This document shows positions 1-13,626 of a DNA stretch of 64,000 nt, piece after piece; position 1 is the stretch's first letter; every line of letters begins with the position of its first letter. Both the position numbers and the translations under genes were made by a program. Origin of the DNA: Protonemura montana (taxonomy: Eukaryota > Arthropoda > Insecta > Plecoptera > Nemouridae); NCBI GenBank assembly GCA_947568835.1, contig OX387604.1, positions 4,258,001 through 4,322,000 of the forward strand, given 5' to 3'. The notes beneath the pieces were generated by a model, which ran no database searches, was not told the DNA's origin, and saw only the letters and a list, made by a program, of their open reading frames with translations.

Positions 1-2640
1 ATCCGACCTTAATATCTCCGTGAGCATTGAGTAGACCCATAAAACTAGTCGAAAGCGTTTTAGTTTAAAAATAATTAAGTCAGAAAAGATCTGTTTCATT
101 CGTGAGTTCACCCAAACATGAATGTTAAAGGTTGTCTTAAATTTATTTTTACCCAGTTATTACGAATTACGAAGTAGGCTATCATAGATATGATTTTGTC
201 TGACTTTTCGATCACGGCATAATATAGATGGACGAAGCTATAAGACTTGGTATGCATTGTCCTCATTTCGGGCCGATTTTAAACGCACGAGTTGTAGCCA
301 TCAACGATCAACTTCAGATTCCACGTGAGATCTGATCCCCCGCGTCGGAATAAAATCAATTTTAACTTCTAGATAGTAGATACATACACTATAAAGATTA
401 GAAAGTAAACTTTGCAAAATGTCAATGAGTCTATTTCACATTTGTCTTTGTCTGAGTGATTTAAGTTGACAAAATAAATGTTTTGCTCGTGGTAAAGTAA
501 GCTGTGCTAGATCCGTCTATTCCCAGTAGTAAATATCAACTATAAAAGGTAGAAGAGTCTCAGTAGTAAATTAATTATACAACATCCTGATGAGGTGTGC
601 ATACCTCATTACCATAATCATGAACATCCTCATATTCTTGTGGATGGTTCGGTACGGTGATCATGATTCTAGTTTGGAACATTTACACAAAACCGAAATT
701 TGCAGTTTATGTGGCTCAATTTTTATTTAAAGTTACTAACAGAGTAGTGAAGAGATATTACAGCCAAAATTCTTTGCGTGGCATAATCTTTGAAGTATTA
801 ATAATTTTTGTCACCTTAAATTGGTTCACTGTTGCTCTTTGACAATGAATAATTTACGTTGATTGCGAGACTGGGTGCATGGGAGATGACACAGGACAGA
901 ACACTAAGTTAAAAAATACATCATCAAGTATTAGAGCCGTAAAGCAATACGGCACAAAGGTCTCAATGTACCCTTTTATTAATTACATGATTGTAACATT
1001 TTAATTGTGCGAGAACCATAATGCCAGATAACGGACATATTCACATTCAACAAAAACAAATCCAATTTGGTTCTGTAATTAGATTTCCATCCTCATTTGT
1101 TCTTATATAAGGTTAATTAATTATATGTGAATGGATGTAATACTATAACTAGGTGCACATACAATTTAGGTTACTTCTAATGAGTACCATGGGAGAATGA
1201 AATAGTAATTATTATCATTGCCTCCTTACAGCCTACCTATCTGGCTGCTTTGTAGCCACTACCTTTTCTAGCCTAGTGCAAACCTAGTCGTGTTTATGCA
1301 CTAAGCAATCAACACCGACATCATTAATGACGTTCATTGTTGTTGTCTAAAGTACGCAGATTTTAGTAATCAAACCTGAGAAGGCATGGCCACTAGCCAT
1401 GGGAACTATGTGAGATTTTCATAAACGCGGATAAAAGTTAATTTAAGCATATCCTGCAAAGGGATAAAAAAAGCATTCCTTTCTCTAAGCTTTAGCCCTG
1501 CAGTCTTTGTAGTATGAGAGTACATGATTCACAGGACTTCAAGGGGAAGTGATGGTTGGCCCCCTCCCCAAACCAGACAACCCCATCACCCTCGTGGTTT
1601 TCGTTTCAGGGGTCGTTCAGGGTTCCAGCTCTCAGTGGATCGACATAGAGACCGCCAGTCCTACAGAGCAGAGAGAAGTCGGTATTGCAGTTTCTCAAAC
1701 AGCGGTGAAATCGCACAGAAAGTGAAATATTTGGCAAGGTGCTGCGACTCAACGTTCGTTTCTCGAACTAATTTCGCTAAAATAATTATGCTGTATTTGT
1801 CGCCTTGTTTTTCACGATACAGTATAATTAAACTTCGAGGTTCATACACATCTATTCATGAGTGGAAGAATTTTATAATTCACACGGGAAGACGAAACTT
1901 TTAACGATTGGAAGACAATTGTCGTCAAATTAACGAAAATAAGTACACTGGACACTTTAACTGTCATTGTAGTGGAAGTGATTCTAATCAAACATCATCC
2001 CTTCTCCAGCAAGCAAAGAAGGTAAACAAGTCGCCGAGTGATCGAATTCCTCATCGAATGTCTCGTATTTCTGTCGACGGACTGGTATTGATCAGCACAA
2101 TGAAGCATCTTCGGTTGTGTCGTCGCAATATTTTACTGCGTTCATTTATCACAACGTGACTCTGTGTCGTCCACCCCATGCGTTCAACCATCTACTGCGT
2201 AGGACAGGTGAAATCTCGTTTTGCGAAAATATTAACGCATTTCTTTTGATTTGGAACGATTAAAATTGAGTGAAAACAATATTTCTCTACACATACATTT
2301 GGTGAATCTGCTTGACGAACGTTATTAATCATGCGAGAACTGTAAATTGGAAAAACGAAAGAGAGGTTGCAGTTTTTGAATGATTGAAAAATGCCGGTTC
2401 GAATCGTTTTGCTAATAAGTTTCAAAGCGCACGCAATCGGAATTGTATTGATGCGGGCGTCGAGCGGCTTTAACTGGCGTCATTTGTTCATTGGTTGTGT
2501 TTTTACGGCGTCGTCATCGTTAGAGGTCATAAGTAAAAAGATCGTTAATAATCAAAAGAAAGGCCTCTTTTACATTTTCCAACCCTGGCAAGACAGTATA
2601 CTAGCGAATCAGTGTCAAATGAAAACAAATTACGGGAATA
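1..2640. other. 5' flank of the ZAD zinc-finger gene, no confident gene
   Basis: AT-rich DNA with no convincing multi-exon gene. One open stretch on the + strand (about 1530-1730) follows an acceptor-like CACAG at 1528-1532 and would encode an Arg/Gly/Pro-rich segment. It has no recognisable domain and no partner exon that I could place, so I do not call it. The last 250 bases before 2641 presumably hold the promoter and 5' UTR of the zinc-finger gene; no clear core element was seen. Confidence 0.4.
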
Positions 2641-5600
2641 ATGTCGGAAAACGCACTGGATTTTGAGAAGTTGTGTCGTATTTGCGCCAGCGAAAGTGAA
2701 AGCACCTCAGTGTTCAGCGAGGAGAGTAAAAATTTGCATGTGCTATCGAAAATGAAGAAATATCTTAGTATAACGGTGAGCCTAATTTTCTGACTAGATT
2801 TTCGCCATTTCCCGAGTGCTATAAAATTGGCAACAAAAAAAATTATGTCTCTCCAAAAATGGTGTAAAAATATTTCAGGTTACTTCAGAAGATGTGTTAC
2901 CAAAAGTGATATGCACAATTTGTAGAAAGAAATTGGAAAATATTCATCGTTTCGCCGCTATGGCTTTAAAAACTCAGGAAAAGCTTACATCTTTAATAGA
3001 AAACTCTGAAAACCCTACACAAGATGAGGAAGTGGAAAATACTAAGAAGGAACACAGCATTCTTCACTCCATATTAACGAAGGTACGACTTGTTTAATAT
3101 TGTTTTAGTGGAGTGGTGATTTGTATCAGTATGCTGTCGTTTTCAAAAGCATGAACTTGATTTCCATCTAAATGCTGCTGGCCCCTCCCCATGTTGTGTA
3201 GCCATCAGGAAATCTGCACCCTTCATGCCTTTCTATTGCTCAAGGTTACAGACCTCACAATTGTCCTAACAACACTTGTACTTTTGATCTAATAACTGGG
3301 TAAAATAACAAAATGTTTCAAAATCCAAAGAGAAAAGCTGAATAGTTTCTAACATATTTTATCGAAATTAATCAACCAGTGCTGCTTGTTAATTTGTGCC
3401 CTAAAGCCAATTTTTGATAAATTTCCCAGTAGCATATGTCCAAAATCAAATTCCTTGTCTTCGAATCTTATTTATTTGACAGTTCTAATGTCTGATAATG
3501 GTTTTGTGTGGCCTAGGCACCAGACAATGAAGTTACTGAGGTGGAGGTTCGAGTGGATCCAATGCTCTTTTTGTGTGCACTTGAGGATGATAGCACTACT
3601 GAAAATGATGACAACTCGCTGAGTCAAGATAATTCTACAAACACTCCTTCGTAAGTCCAAAATTACTTTTTCAATGCAGTCAGATATTATGAAACTTATT
3701 CCTGCCGATAAAAATGTTGTGAATGAAAGTGGTAACATTAGCAATTCATTTTTCACCTATTATTATATCTGAGATTTTCTATAAGTGTGTCTACATTAAA
3801 TATCTATAGTAAGATTTCCAAGGAATATAGAGTTCATATATTTGATGGTTTGCATCTTACTAGCTATTAATAACAATGCATAGCATCATTCTCAGTGTAG
3901 GTATACTAGTCTAAAAGTTGGCAAATTTAACAGCACTCAAAATTTTAAATAAATAAAGTGGTAGGTACCTCTATGTAATCATAACGAAATACAGATGTTC
4001 CTGTTTGTTCCCCTAGTCCAGTAAGAAATACAGTTTTTTACTGCCAAATAAATCAAATCTGCTAAATTGACACCACCAATTTTTTTGGAGTGATGGCCTT
4101 AAAATCATGCTAAAAATGACTTACTTCATAAAGATGTACTTAAAAGCCAAAAATGTACTAGCATCTAAGGCAAACTATGAGCCTCAATTGAATTTACTAT
4201 TCTTTTTTAGCGATAATGAAGCTGTAATAATAAAATCAAAAGCGTTCAAATGCTCAATATGTCACCGAGGTTTCAATAACGAAATCGGTCTCCAGAACCA
4301 TTTGTGGAGTCATTTTCCAAGAGGCAAAAAGGTACTTGCCGATGCCGATAATGTTCACCAACAGAAGTAAGTGATTTTCTCTGTTGCACTTTAAAATTCA
4401 CTTACATTTAAAAAGCCACCACCATTTTAAGAGTGTTGAAATATTGCCTTACAGGCAACCAACTGTTTACTCTTCTCGGGGGGTGCTTCATACAAATCCA
4501 GGATCATTACGATTCGTTTGCCCTATTTGTGGGAAAAAAATTTCGACAAAAGGGAATCTAAAAGTTCATTTAGAGACTCACAGGCCGAAGGGAAAATATG
4601 GATGTGATATTTGTGGACGAGTGTAAGTAGGTTCAACCCATATTTCTACTTCTGGATTATAAGTTGGTCTTGGTTCGATGTGAATAGCAGGAATGTATGC
4701 TAAGATACCGCATAGGTATATGAATGAGAACTAATTATTTTTGCTAGTGGTGCTGCTTAGAATAAGCAATGTGAAATTTGAATTTACTGACCAGCATTTG
4801 TTAGAAACTTTTTTGCTCTGTGTGCAGTAGAACATTATCTCATCTCTTTGCACCCCCATTTATTGATTGCTTTATTGGTGTTTGTTTATAAACAGTCAAT
4901 TCATAGCCAGTTAAGTAGAGTTATTGTGTATGAATACCGCTGCTATAATTTACCTTTTTAATTTAATATTTTATTAGACAGTAGGATATTATGAACTTTA
5001 GCTATCATGTTTTCATTCTGGCAGGCATGATTTTAGAACCTTATTAAAGATGTAATACATCAAAAAATTGATTTTCTGTAGCTTAATTGCCAAATTTTTA
5101 ATTTTCTCTTCTCAGATTTAAAACACAGCCCAATTTGTTTCGTCACAAAGACTATCATGGCGGAGTGCAGTTCCCATGTAACGTTTGCGGTCGCGTTTAC
5201 CCAACGAACAGTACTCTGCGGGCTCACAGCATCACTCACAGCGATCTACGACCTCACGCTTGCCCACTCTGTGATAAAACATTCAAACGGAATCAGGATT
5301 TGAAGGTGAGTTGATGCTGGCACGACCAATGCTTAAGACTGGATCTTTACAAGTATGGTATAAAAATTGATTTGGCCACTGAGGGTATAATTATAGTTTG
5401 GTTAACACTGAGTTCGAGTACTGCCCATAAGAACGTTTGTAACATATCATGGCAGTCATTAGCAACGCTACACAGAGTATTTTGTGAATATAGGATACAG
5501 TAAGTGTCCTAGGGTAACCTAGGGTACCTAGGGTACCTAGGGTAGGAGTACCTAGGGTAACTGAATAATCCAATGCAAAACATCGAGACAATCTATTTGA

Positions 5601-7922
5601 GCTAACATGATTCATAGGCCTAGCAAGATTGTATCTCAATTTCAGGGAAAAGTAAAAATCAGAATACTTTTTAAATGTGAGATTAAAGTTGTTGAGCATT
5701 AGGAAGAAATTGATATTGGCGTATACAGGTGTGTTGGCTGAGTTCATGTGCCATATCTGCCATAAATAATTTTTATCACAGAAAGTTAGATAAATCTTTA
5801 TCCTCTCCCACCTTCATTGATTGTATTGTATTGTTTTATTGCGCTGTGGACAAGTACATGGTATTTGTATGAGCTCAGTTTAGGTTATAGTAGTGATAGT
5901 GATAATAAGTTACAATAGTTATAGTTTGAACAATGACATAGATACATTAAAGTCATTTTTTGAATATCTAAGGATATCTACAAATGCTTAGTTTACTAGT
6001 AGTACAAACACATAGTTTATTTTCTTTGCTAATACAGACTTTTTCTTTTTCAATTTCCAATTTTTCTCCATTCTGTGCTTCTTCATACCTAGGGATTACC
6101 TCGGTAATCATATGATAGAATGTGAATAGTAATTGCCCACTTCTACCCACCTTGATAGGTGAGCCAGATTCGCAGAAAGTTTAATAGTATTGTCTCCTAA
6201 TTCTTCGGCAAACTTGGTCATTTCAAAAAATATTCCATTATTTTCAATTTTTGCCATCTTTATCACTGTATCACTGCACTGCAGAAACTTTGTAAATTCC
6301 AAAGTGAACAAATTAATGAAATCAGAAACAAGTGAAGCAATAGCTAGTAAAAGCTTGATGTCAAAATTTTCTAAAACCTTACTTAGAGTACAAAACTTAT
6401 TGAATACCTTTAAAATCACGAACTATTCTTACCAAATGTAGGATAAACTCACGTCATGAGACTTAATGTTGACAAAAAGTACGTTTTTATACCTGGTCAG
6501 TTTTGTGATCTTGTTTGAAAAGTGCCAAAATCTTACTAATTGTCAGCCAGGTTTTCTTACAATTATCTTCGATATCTGTATTAAATCATCAAGGGAAATA
6601 CTGGGAATGAATCTCGCAAATATAAACAACATGAATTATAAATACATTTGAATAATTGTTGATTAGCAGAATATTTCACGTTTTCTTCAATTGTCATGGG
6701 TGCAATGGGGCAAAGCCAAATGATTTTATGAATAATAATGCATTCAGAAAGATATTGTACTCATATACTAATTTAACTTCTTCTGCAAATAACGTTGTAT
6801 AACTGAACTTTGAAAAGTTACAACCTCTCAACAATGAATAGTGTTTTAGGTATTTTGTTTGCTGTCAGCTACGTAGGTCTACAGTAAGATTTATCTCTGT
6901 ATTTTGGTGATCCCAGGTTGTTATCATATTGAAGTGAATAATTTGCATTCAAATGAAACGCAATTATTTTTGAGTACCTACTTACAAGGTATAACAGATG
7001 TCTCAGGACAATTGAATTGAAACAATATGACTTAGTCTTGATCTTGTCTGCTTGCAATCGGTGTCTTTATTAGGTGCAAAGTCGTACAGGTAACTTCTAC
7101 TATCTGTAAAATGAAGCGACAAGACGCCAATAACCATGAAAAAAACTATTTAAAACTGGGTTTTAGTAATTTTGTTTCACGAGAGACACTCTTATTTGGG
7201 GGATGTGAGAAGATGAGCAGATGAGCAGAGAGAATAGCATAGGGTACAAAAGTTGATTGAATACAGTTTGTACTTTTTCACAGTTTGGAGGCAGATCATT
7301 TTTTTTTTGGAAGAAAAAATTCCCATTAATGCAGTTTTTCAGCTAAAGTGCTCTGGTGTTTTACAACGTACAAAATGTGCCATTACTAGACTGTGCTCAG
7401 TTTTAATTACAAAAGAAATAAAATGATTACTATATAATAATAGTCAATTTTGGGAAATGTAAAAGTATGTTCTGTGCCACGCTGGACATTTTGAAATTTC
7501 CTCTTGACATGCACTGAAAACATGCACACATTTCTCCTGGGACTCTCATGAGTTCTTGCCCTTGTGAATGCAGACTTCATTCTCACATTTTTAAGTCATG
7601 CAGCTAACTAACGCTGTTGCATAAACAACCTCAGGCAATACAGATGGACGATCATATTATTCTTCAACCCAATAATCGGAACCAAAACTGAATGATTTTA
7701 TCCCAAATATGTTACTTAGTTTTTTAAATACCCAAATAATAAAGCATAATTATTAATTTATTCCAGTTTCACATCAACCAGCATACTGGTGCTCGACCGT
7801 ATCAGTGCCCATACTGTCCGAAAGCGTTTGCTAGTTCTGGCAACTGCTTTTCTCATCGCAAACGAATGCATCCCAAAGAAGTTGAACGCGATCGCGAACG
7901 TGCCAACCAAATAATGAGGTGA
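2641..7922 (+). CDS. ZAD-domain six-finger C2H2 zinc-finger protein (7 exons)
   Basis: Exons: 2641-2775, 2879-3082, 3517-3650, 4211-4366, 4455-4622, 5116-5305, 7767-7922. They join in phase to 380 aa plus TGA. Residues about 10-75 form a ZAD (zinc-finger-associated domain): CRIC at 12-15 and CTIC at 57-60 supply the four cysteines, split by the first intron. An acidic linker follows, then six C2H2 fingers at about 170-192, 230-252, 258-280, 285-307, 313-335 and 341-364. The last linker is TGARPY, close to the classic TGEKPY. ZAD proteins are typically nuclear, dimerise through the ZAD and bind DNA; they are greatly expanded in insects. The DNA target cannot be read from sequence. Introns cut inside finger 3 and finger 5, the latter with a 2.46-kb intron. 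The start ATG is the first in frame, just before the ZAD. The exact orthologue is not recognised. Confidence 0.9.
5306..7766 (+). other. Large intron 6 of the zinc-finger gene
   Basis: A 2.46-kb intron inside finger 5. It starts GTGAGT and ends TTCCAG. Apart from a short CCTAGGGTA tandem array near its 5' end it holds only AT-rich sequence with no coding pattern that I trust. Confidence 0.7.
5508..5560. repeat. Short tandem repeat, unit CCTAGGGTA with variants
   Basis: Five copies of CCTAGGGTA, nine to ten bases apart except for one longer spacer, lie in tandem inside intron 6 of the zinc-finger gene. CCTAGG is itself palindromic, so the array can pair with itself. Confidence 0.85.
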
Positions 7923-10900
7923 ACTGAAATCATGATGAGTATAAGCTCTAAGGTATAGGGTAAGAGAAGGAAAAATCACCTTCGAATCTAGACGTTTGAA
8001 GTCAGCAATATGCGTTTGTTGGAGTAGGTGGTGTGGTACCTTACCAGTGATTTTGGAATGATCAGTATTGATATTTAATATTTGTGTCAAGATGTCAAAT
8101 GAATTGATATTATTGTTTGTAGCAGTACTCAAAAAATCTATGGTTATTATTTTTAATTATAGGTATTCATGTGGTTAAATGTTACCTGTAAAATATTAAA
8201 AATCAAACTTAGCACTTTTTTTTCCTTGACGTTATTATTTTAAGTTCACGTACATGTATTTCTTACTTATTCAGCAGAGAGACCTTCCATCATAGAACGT
8301 AAACAAAACATTGAAATATCTGTAATAGGTTGTTGCGTAATTTGTTGCAAGTACGTAAGAAAACCGTAAGAAGTACGCAATCAGAGCTAGCTCGATTGTA
8401 CACACTCTCTGCTGGTGAGTTTGACTTATTAAAAGTATAGTTAAAATGGTCAGGTCAGGGAAGTAAAATTAACAATGCAGATACAGAAAAAAATTATAAG
8501 TCAAGAGAATTAACATAATTTTTGCAATAGTTTTCAACAAGCTGCTAGGACATACAATGTGAGAACCGATAATCTAAAACAAAATGAAGATAAACTAGAA
8601 TATAGTAATGGATAGCAGTTAATTAATCAATGTACCTTTACATACCTATAATAGGCCTTGTCTTATTACGAAGTAATAAAAACAAAAGCATGACGGATTC
8701 AAAAAGATGCCATGATTGTACTTACTTAAACTCAAGTTGTCTGTAAAATCACAATACCTCAATGCTAGTCAGGTAGCCAGGTCTCCTGGAGATAACTTCA
8801 GGTCACAATATGTTAACTTTACTTACCTATGCCAACCTCCTTGGTTTCTTTGTAAGTTATTGGTATTTCGTAAATAGGTAACTGATTATTAGAAACAAAT
8901 GCTTGCTTTATGCCCAAGAAAAATTATTTGACCTCTTGTAGGAACAGTTAGCAATTACTAGAACTTGGTGGAATTTTGATAGCTTTAACAAAAATATTTG
9001 TCCATAAAAAGTAGCAACCTTAATAAAGATCCCGTAATCATACAGAAAAATTTTGATGCTGAAAGTAATTCCAAAAGAAACGTGGTTTTTAAGCAGAGAC
9101 CAGCTATGTCAACTGATCGATGGGCTAGGGCAAGTTTGAGACAAGTTCGCAGATGTACTTTATGAAACAGTGCTCGGGATGTTATATTATTGACAAGATC
9201 ATCAGTTTTGATTTAAAACCATGCCAAATGAATAGCTTTGCAAAATTATAATTTATTTCAAAGAATGCAACATGTTAATTACATTTTTAGTTATAAAATA
9301 CTAAAGCATTGTCAATATTGCATGTTTTTGTTTCATTCATACTAGTACAAAGTTACTTTATTTAAAACATATCTCGATTCTCGGCTTGATTTGCGAGGTC
9401 GAACCCTTGAAAAAACTTACAACTAGTCATTATGAAGATAATTTTTGCAGAGGATGTTAGTGCAGAGCAAATATTAATTTATTTAAATACTTTGTTGTCA
9501 AATTTCATTGTTATTAGTTAGAAAACTTTATTTTATGTTTACAAATTGTACCAAACTAGAGTACATAGTTACAAAATTGTAAACTTGTACTTCAAAAAAG
9601 TAGTAATTTTACTACTTGCTGTAAAACTTCAGACCAATAAGTTAACTTCGATTTAGTTTTTCTATTCATTCAGATGTGCAAAAGACCAGAAGATAGTATT
9701 ATTTTCCAACAATGAAACTGGTCTCACGATGCCCCTGTATTCTAGCAATCCTACCACCACACATGTCGCGCAAATTGCATAAGCGCGGGTAATATCGATC
9801 GTAATTCAACAACGAACTGCAAGTTAAAACCACAGATAGACAAGATAGACATCTGTGTTAAAACGCCATAAGATAGCACGACATTTTTCAGGTACTTAAT
9901 TTAAGAGACAATTTCCTTGATCAATTCGGCTCATTTTAGTTCATTTCTAGTCCAACTTTCATAACAAAGTCTTTTTTGTGCATACCCAGTTGCAGAAGCT
10001 AACTGCATAATGATTACTTGAGGTCTTATTTCCTTTAAAATTATTGCCTTTCTTATTTCCTTTATTTATTATTACATATTATGTGCTATTAACAGCCCTT
10101 TCAAGTGCCGTTAACATTTGTGAATGCTCAAATCTTTGGCTATGTTTTCGTGGAGTAATGACTTTTCTTTACAGCGCAATGGAAACGTGTTGCTAATATC
10201 ATTATTAACCATGTTTTTGTTGTGTGTTCCGAAGCGTTTTTGAGCGTTTCGACTGGCCCTAATCCGACTGACTACCCCTGATATTTTGCAGTATTTATTA
10301 GCTTGGATAATTATGTTGAAGTCTATGGTTGACATTAAAGCATTTAACTTTGATCTGATTATCATGCCTAACCAGTATTCCATAGAGTACCAGACATGAA
10401 TCAAATATTATTTATGTTCAATTATTACCTCTGGTATAATAACTACAATTACAGGAATCAGGAATCAGGTGTTTTTTATAAAGGTATAAACGAAAGACTG
10501 CTTTTGGTTTCATTATTATTAAGTTTATTATAAAAAATGGATGTATTGTTAGTGAGAGCTTCCCTTTATACAAAATGTATTGTTGTTAAAATAGCCCAGA
10601 AAATAATATTAATGCTTCCATTATGTGAATAACTGTTAGACAGTACTTGCTACAAAAATGAGAAGTGTCAGAACTCAGAATTCATGTTTAAGTGTAATAA
10701 TGTTGGGTCAGATATTATTGTGACATACAAAGATGTATGATTTATAAATTGTATCTTAAAATGCCAAATGTGTGAATTTATTCTAGAGCTTATGACTGCA
10801 ATATCCCAGATCCCCTTTAATATTTTGCGATGCTTGAGATTTTGAGATAGTAAATGTTAGGAATAAAAATAAGGGCAAATATTTTTACAGTCGAAATCAT

Positions 10901-13626
10901 TAAAACCAACAATGCCTCAGAATTTGCCCCGCATTTGCCCTAACGTTAGGAATTATTTGATTTCTGGACAGATAGTTACATCCAGAAAATCTGTGGCATG
11001 TGCATTTTCTCATCATCTTTTCAAATCCACGCTTGAAAATAATTGGAAAAATACATGCCCCCCCCCCCCCCCCCCCCCTACCCAAGCTCCATAAAAAAGA
11101 TATGCGTTTTATTGCGACCAACTCAAGCCTCAGCTGTGAAAACATTTCAACTGGGAATTTATTCTTGCCTAGCCAAAATAATATGATCCGTAATTTGGGG
11201 CCAGTGTTTTATATTGAGACAAATAGTTTCTGCACGATTAAAATATATTTAGCGTAGGAAGAGTTCAAAACTCCAGTCGAAGCCCATTGTTTGTTTTGGA
11301 CTGTCCTCGGACTGTTGTGTCTAATGGATAATTTTGCTGGACCACACAGACATACAGCCTTTTGCAGCTGCTCAAGCCGACCGAAGCAATTTCACTTTGT
11401 TGGCAAACCTGAAATTCACACAGCTCTAACCTGATTACATCAGCAAGTCGCATTATGATTGGAAACAGAAACAAGTCACCAAGTAAACAAACAGTTCAGT
11501 TCACCCGCCTTAGAAGCTTGAGCTGCAATCGTATTCACTTCTCAGTAGATTTGACTGCAATGACCTAAGTTTTATTAAAACGATTACATCATCAGTATAC
11601 TACAGTCAGTGCTTGTAAGTTCATAATAAATGTATTTCTTTGATAATTAAAAGTGTGAAACTAAGCAAGATCGTTGATAACGAATGTCATTTTATCAGCT
11701 CCAGATTAATCTTGCGATAGTATGCCATCATTTGAGGTTGAAAGATATTTCAAGTTTAGAAAAGAATGGAGAAGAAGGTGAGGAATCCCCGTTCATCTTG
11801 GCTTATTCCTTATCGCTATCTATATCTAATAAATTAAATGACAGATAATGCAATTAATTTTGTGAATCCCTGTCCTAATATGTAAGTATATTTAGGCTGA
11901 ATCTTGAGTAGAAGGAGAAAAAGTAAATAGGGAAGACATCTGAAAACTCTTTCTCTATCTCAATTCAAGGAATGTTGTTATCAAAGCTTTTGATGCATTC
12001 TCAGCACCTTCATTTCAAATAATGTGCGGATTTCTGCATGGTCTTATCATGATCAATCCTGATACCCTATTTTCCTTATTCGATCGATCCGCTAACCGAA
12101 ATAATTTGAATTATTATTATTTTATACATAGAAATTCAAAATTATTTACAAGAACAATTGGTTGCCCCAATTGCTGCTACATTGAGCACGCAGCCACAAG
12201 TACACAACACAGTAATATTCATTCTTTCAAAACTGTTCTTAGAAATCGATAATTTGACAAATGCGTTATGATGGATTATCTTTTCTAGGTCCCACCCTTA
12301 CCGCTTTCTGAAGTCTTTGGTATTTTTGAGATCATAAACAGGTTTAGGTGGATTTCTTGATGGTCGCCACCGGTCGCCACTAAAAGTCCTGGTTGGGGTT
12401 GCAATTGACACCTACGCAGGACACAGCACCTTGCCATGAAAACCTTCGGTCTGTTATTTTACCGCGGTTCACAGTGGTAATACCTACGGCTACTTGCGAA
12501 CTGTTAAAACTTAGTTTGGAGTACCATTGGGTTTATTTATAGGTTTGGAAACCCAATGGTGGTACGGTAGTACCTCGTTAATTACCGTAAAATATAGGTT
12601 TAGTATAAATGGTATGGTAATAATCCTACGAATATGCGGCAGTCATAAAATTAAAAACTGACGAATTGCCTCCAAGTAGTCTCTTCTTTAACCCTACCTA
12701 TAAAAGCAATCATAAACAGTCATTCTACATATACTGTTTATTGTTTGTGTGCCCTATTCACATTTAGGTATGACATCGTATGAAACAGCCGATTTGTGCA
12801 ATTATATTTTAATGCAGTGTACATTGTTATGGAGTTTTTAACTCCATTCAAATACATAAACCTTCCAATTACAACTTGCTACGCAGGGAACACGAGGTTT
12901 TCAATAGCATCAAATACTTAGGCCAGATACAGATATCAACATTTTAATTTGTTTTCTTTCTTTTCTTTGTGCACACAGTAATAAACTTAAAAAGTAAAAT
13001 AACAGTCTGTTCAGAGGATATTTTCTGGCGACTATTTATTAGCGTGCGCGACGATGGGCCAAGCAACAAAAAAATCTCCGAAACTTTGATGCATAATAAA
13101 ATCCTAATACTTCAATCACCTTCAATCGTCTACCGAAGTACGAAAAGAGGCGATACTTTATCTTCATAAACACGCAAAGTTGTAACTTCAAATAATGCGC
13201 CAATGCACATAGCCAATGCCAAATACTATTCAAGAGAGTTACTGACTTATTATTAATATTATTCACATGTCTAGCAATTTAGAAATGCTAGACGGCATAT
13301 TTTTGCCACTGTGGTTAGTCCATATACATTCTCTTTCATTCGATTGTCAAGGATGTGAGTCAAAATTTCGTCCTGAGACTTGAATGGACTATTTGTAGGA
13401 GTAGTATTGGTCGTCCGGCGCAGAATCGTGGACTCTGTTCGTCTTTGCTCTGACCTCTATTACGTAATCAATAACGAGTAGCTGTAGTATATTCCGCCGA
13501 TAGTACAGACAGAGCCGGCTCATTGAAAAATGTTGCTCATGGTTGGGACTTGGAGCGCAACTCGCTTAGTTGATACCGGACCGTCGCTGCGCGTTGACGT
13601 GCTTTTCGAGGGCTTGGTGATTTACA
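7923..13626. other. Intergenic region between the zinc-finger gene and NAPRT
   Basis: 5.7 kb without a supported gene. AATAAA-type motifs downstream of 7922 (for example near 8676) could serve the zinc-finger gene. Landmarks are a 21-base C run at 11058-11078 and a hairpin near 12522-12570 with arms TACCATTGGGTTT / AAACCCAATGGT. The 200 bases before 13627 are more GC-rich and probably hold the NAPRT promoter and 5' UTR. Confidence 0.5.
11058..11078. repeat. Poly-C tract (21 C)
   Basis: A pure run of 21 cytosines in AT-rich intergenic DNA. It is one of five long G/C homopolymers in the window. Confidence 0.95.

Noticed and set aside
1524..1904. 126-codon + strand open frame, Arg/Gly/Pro-rich
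   Set aside because: No domain, no partner exon and composition consistent with chance plus a short GC-rich patch.
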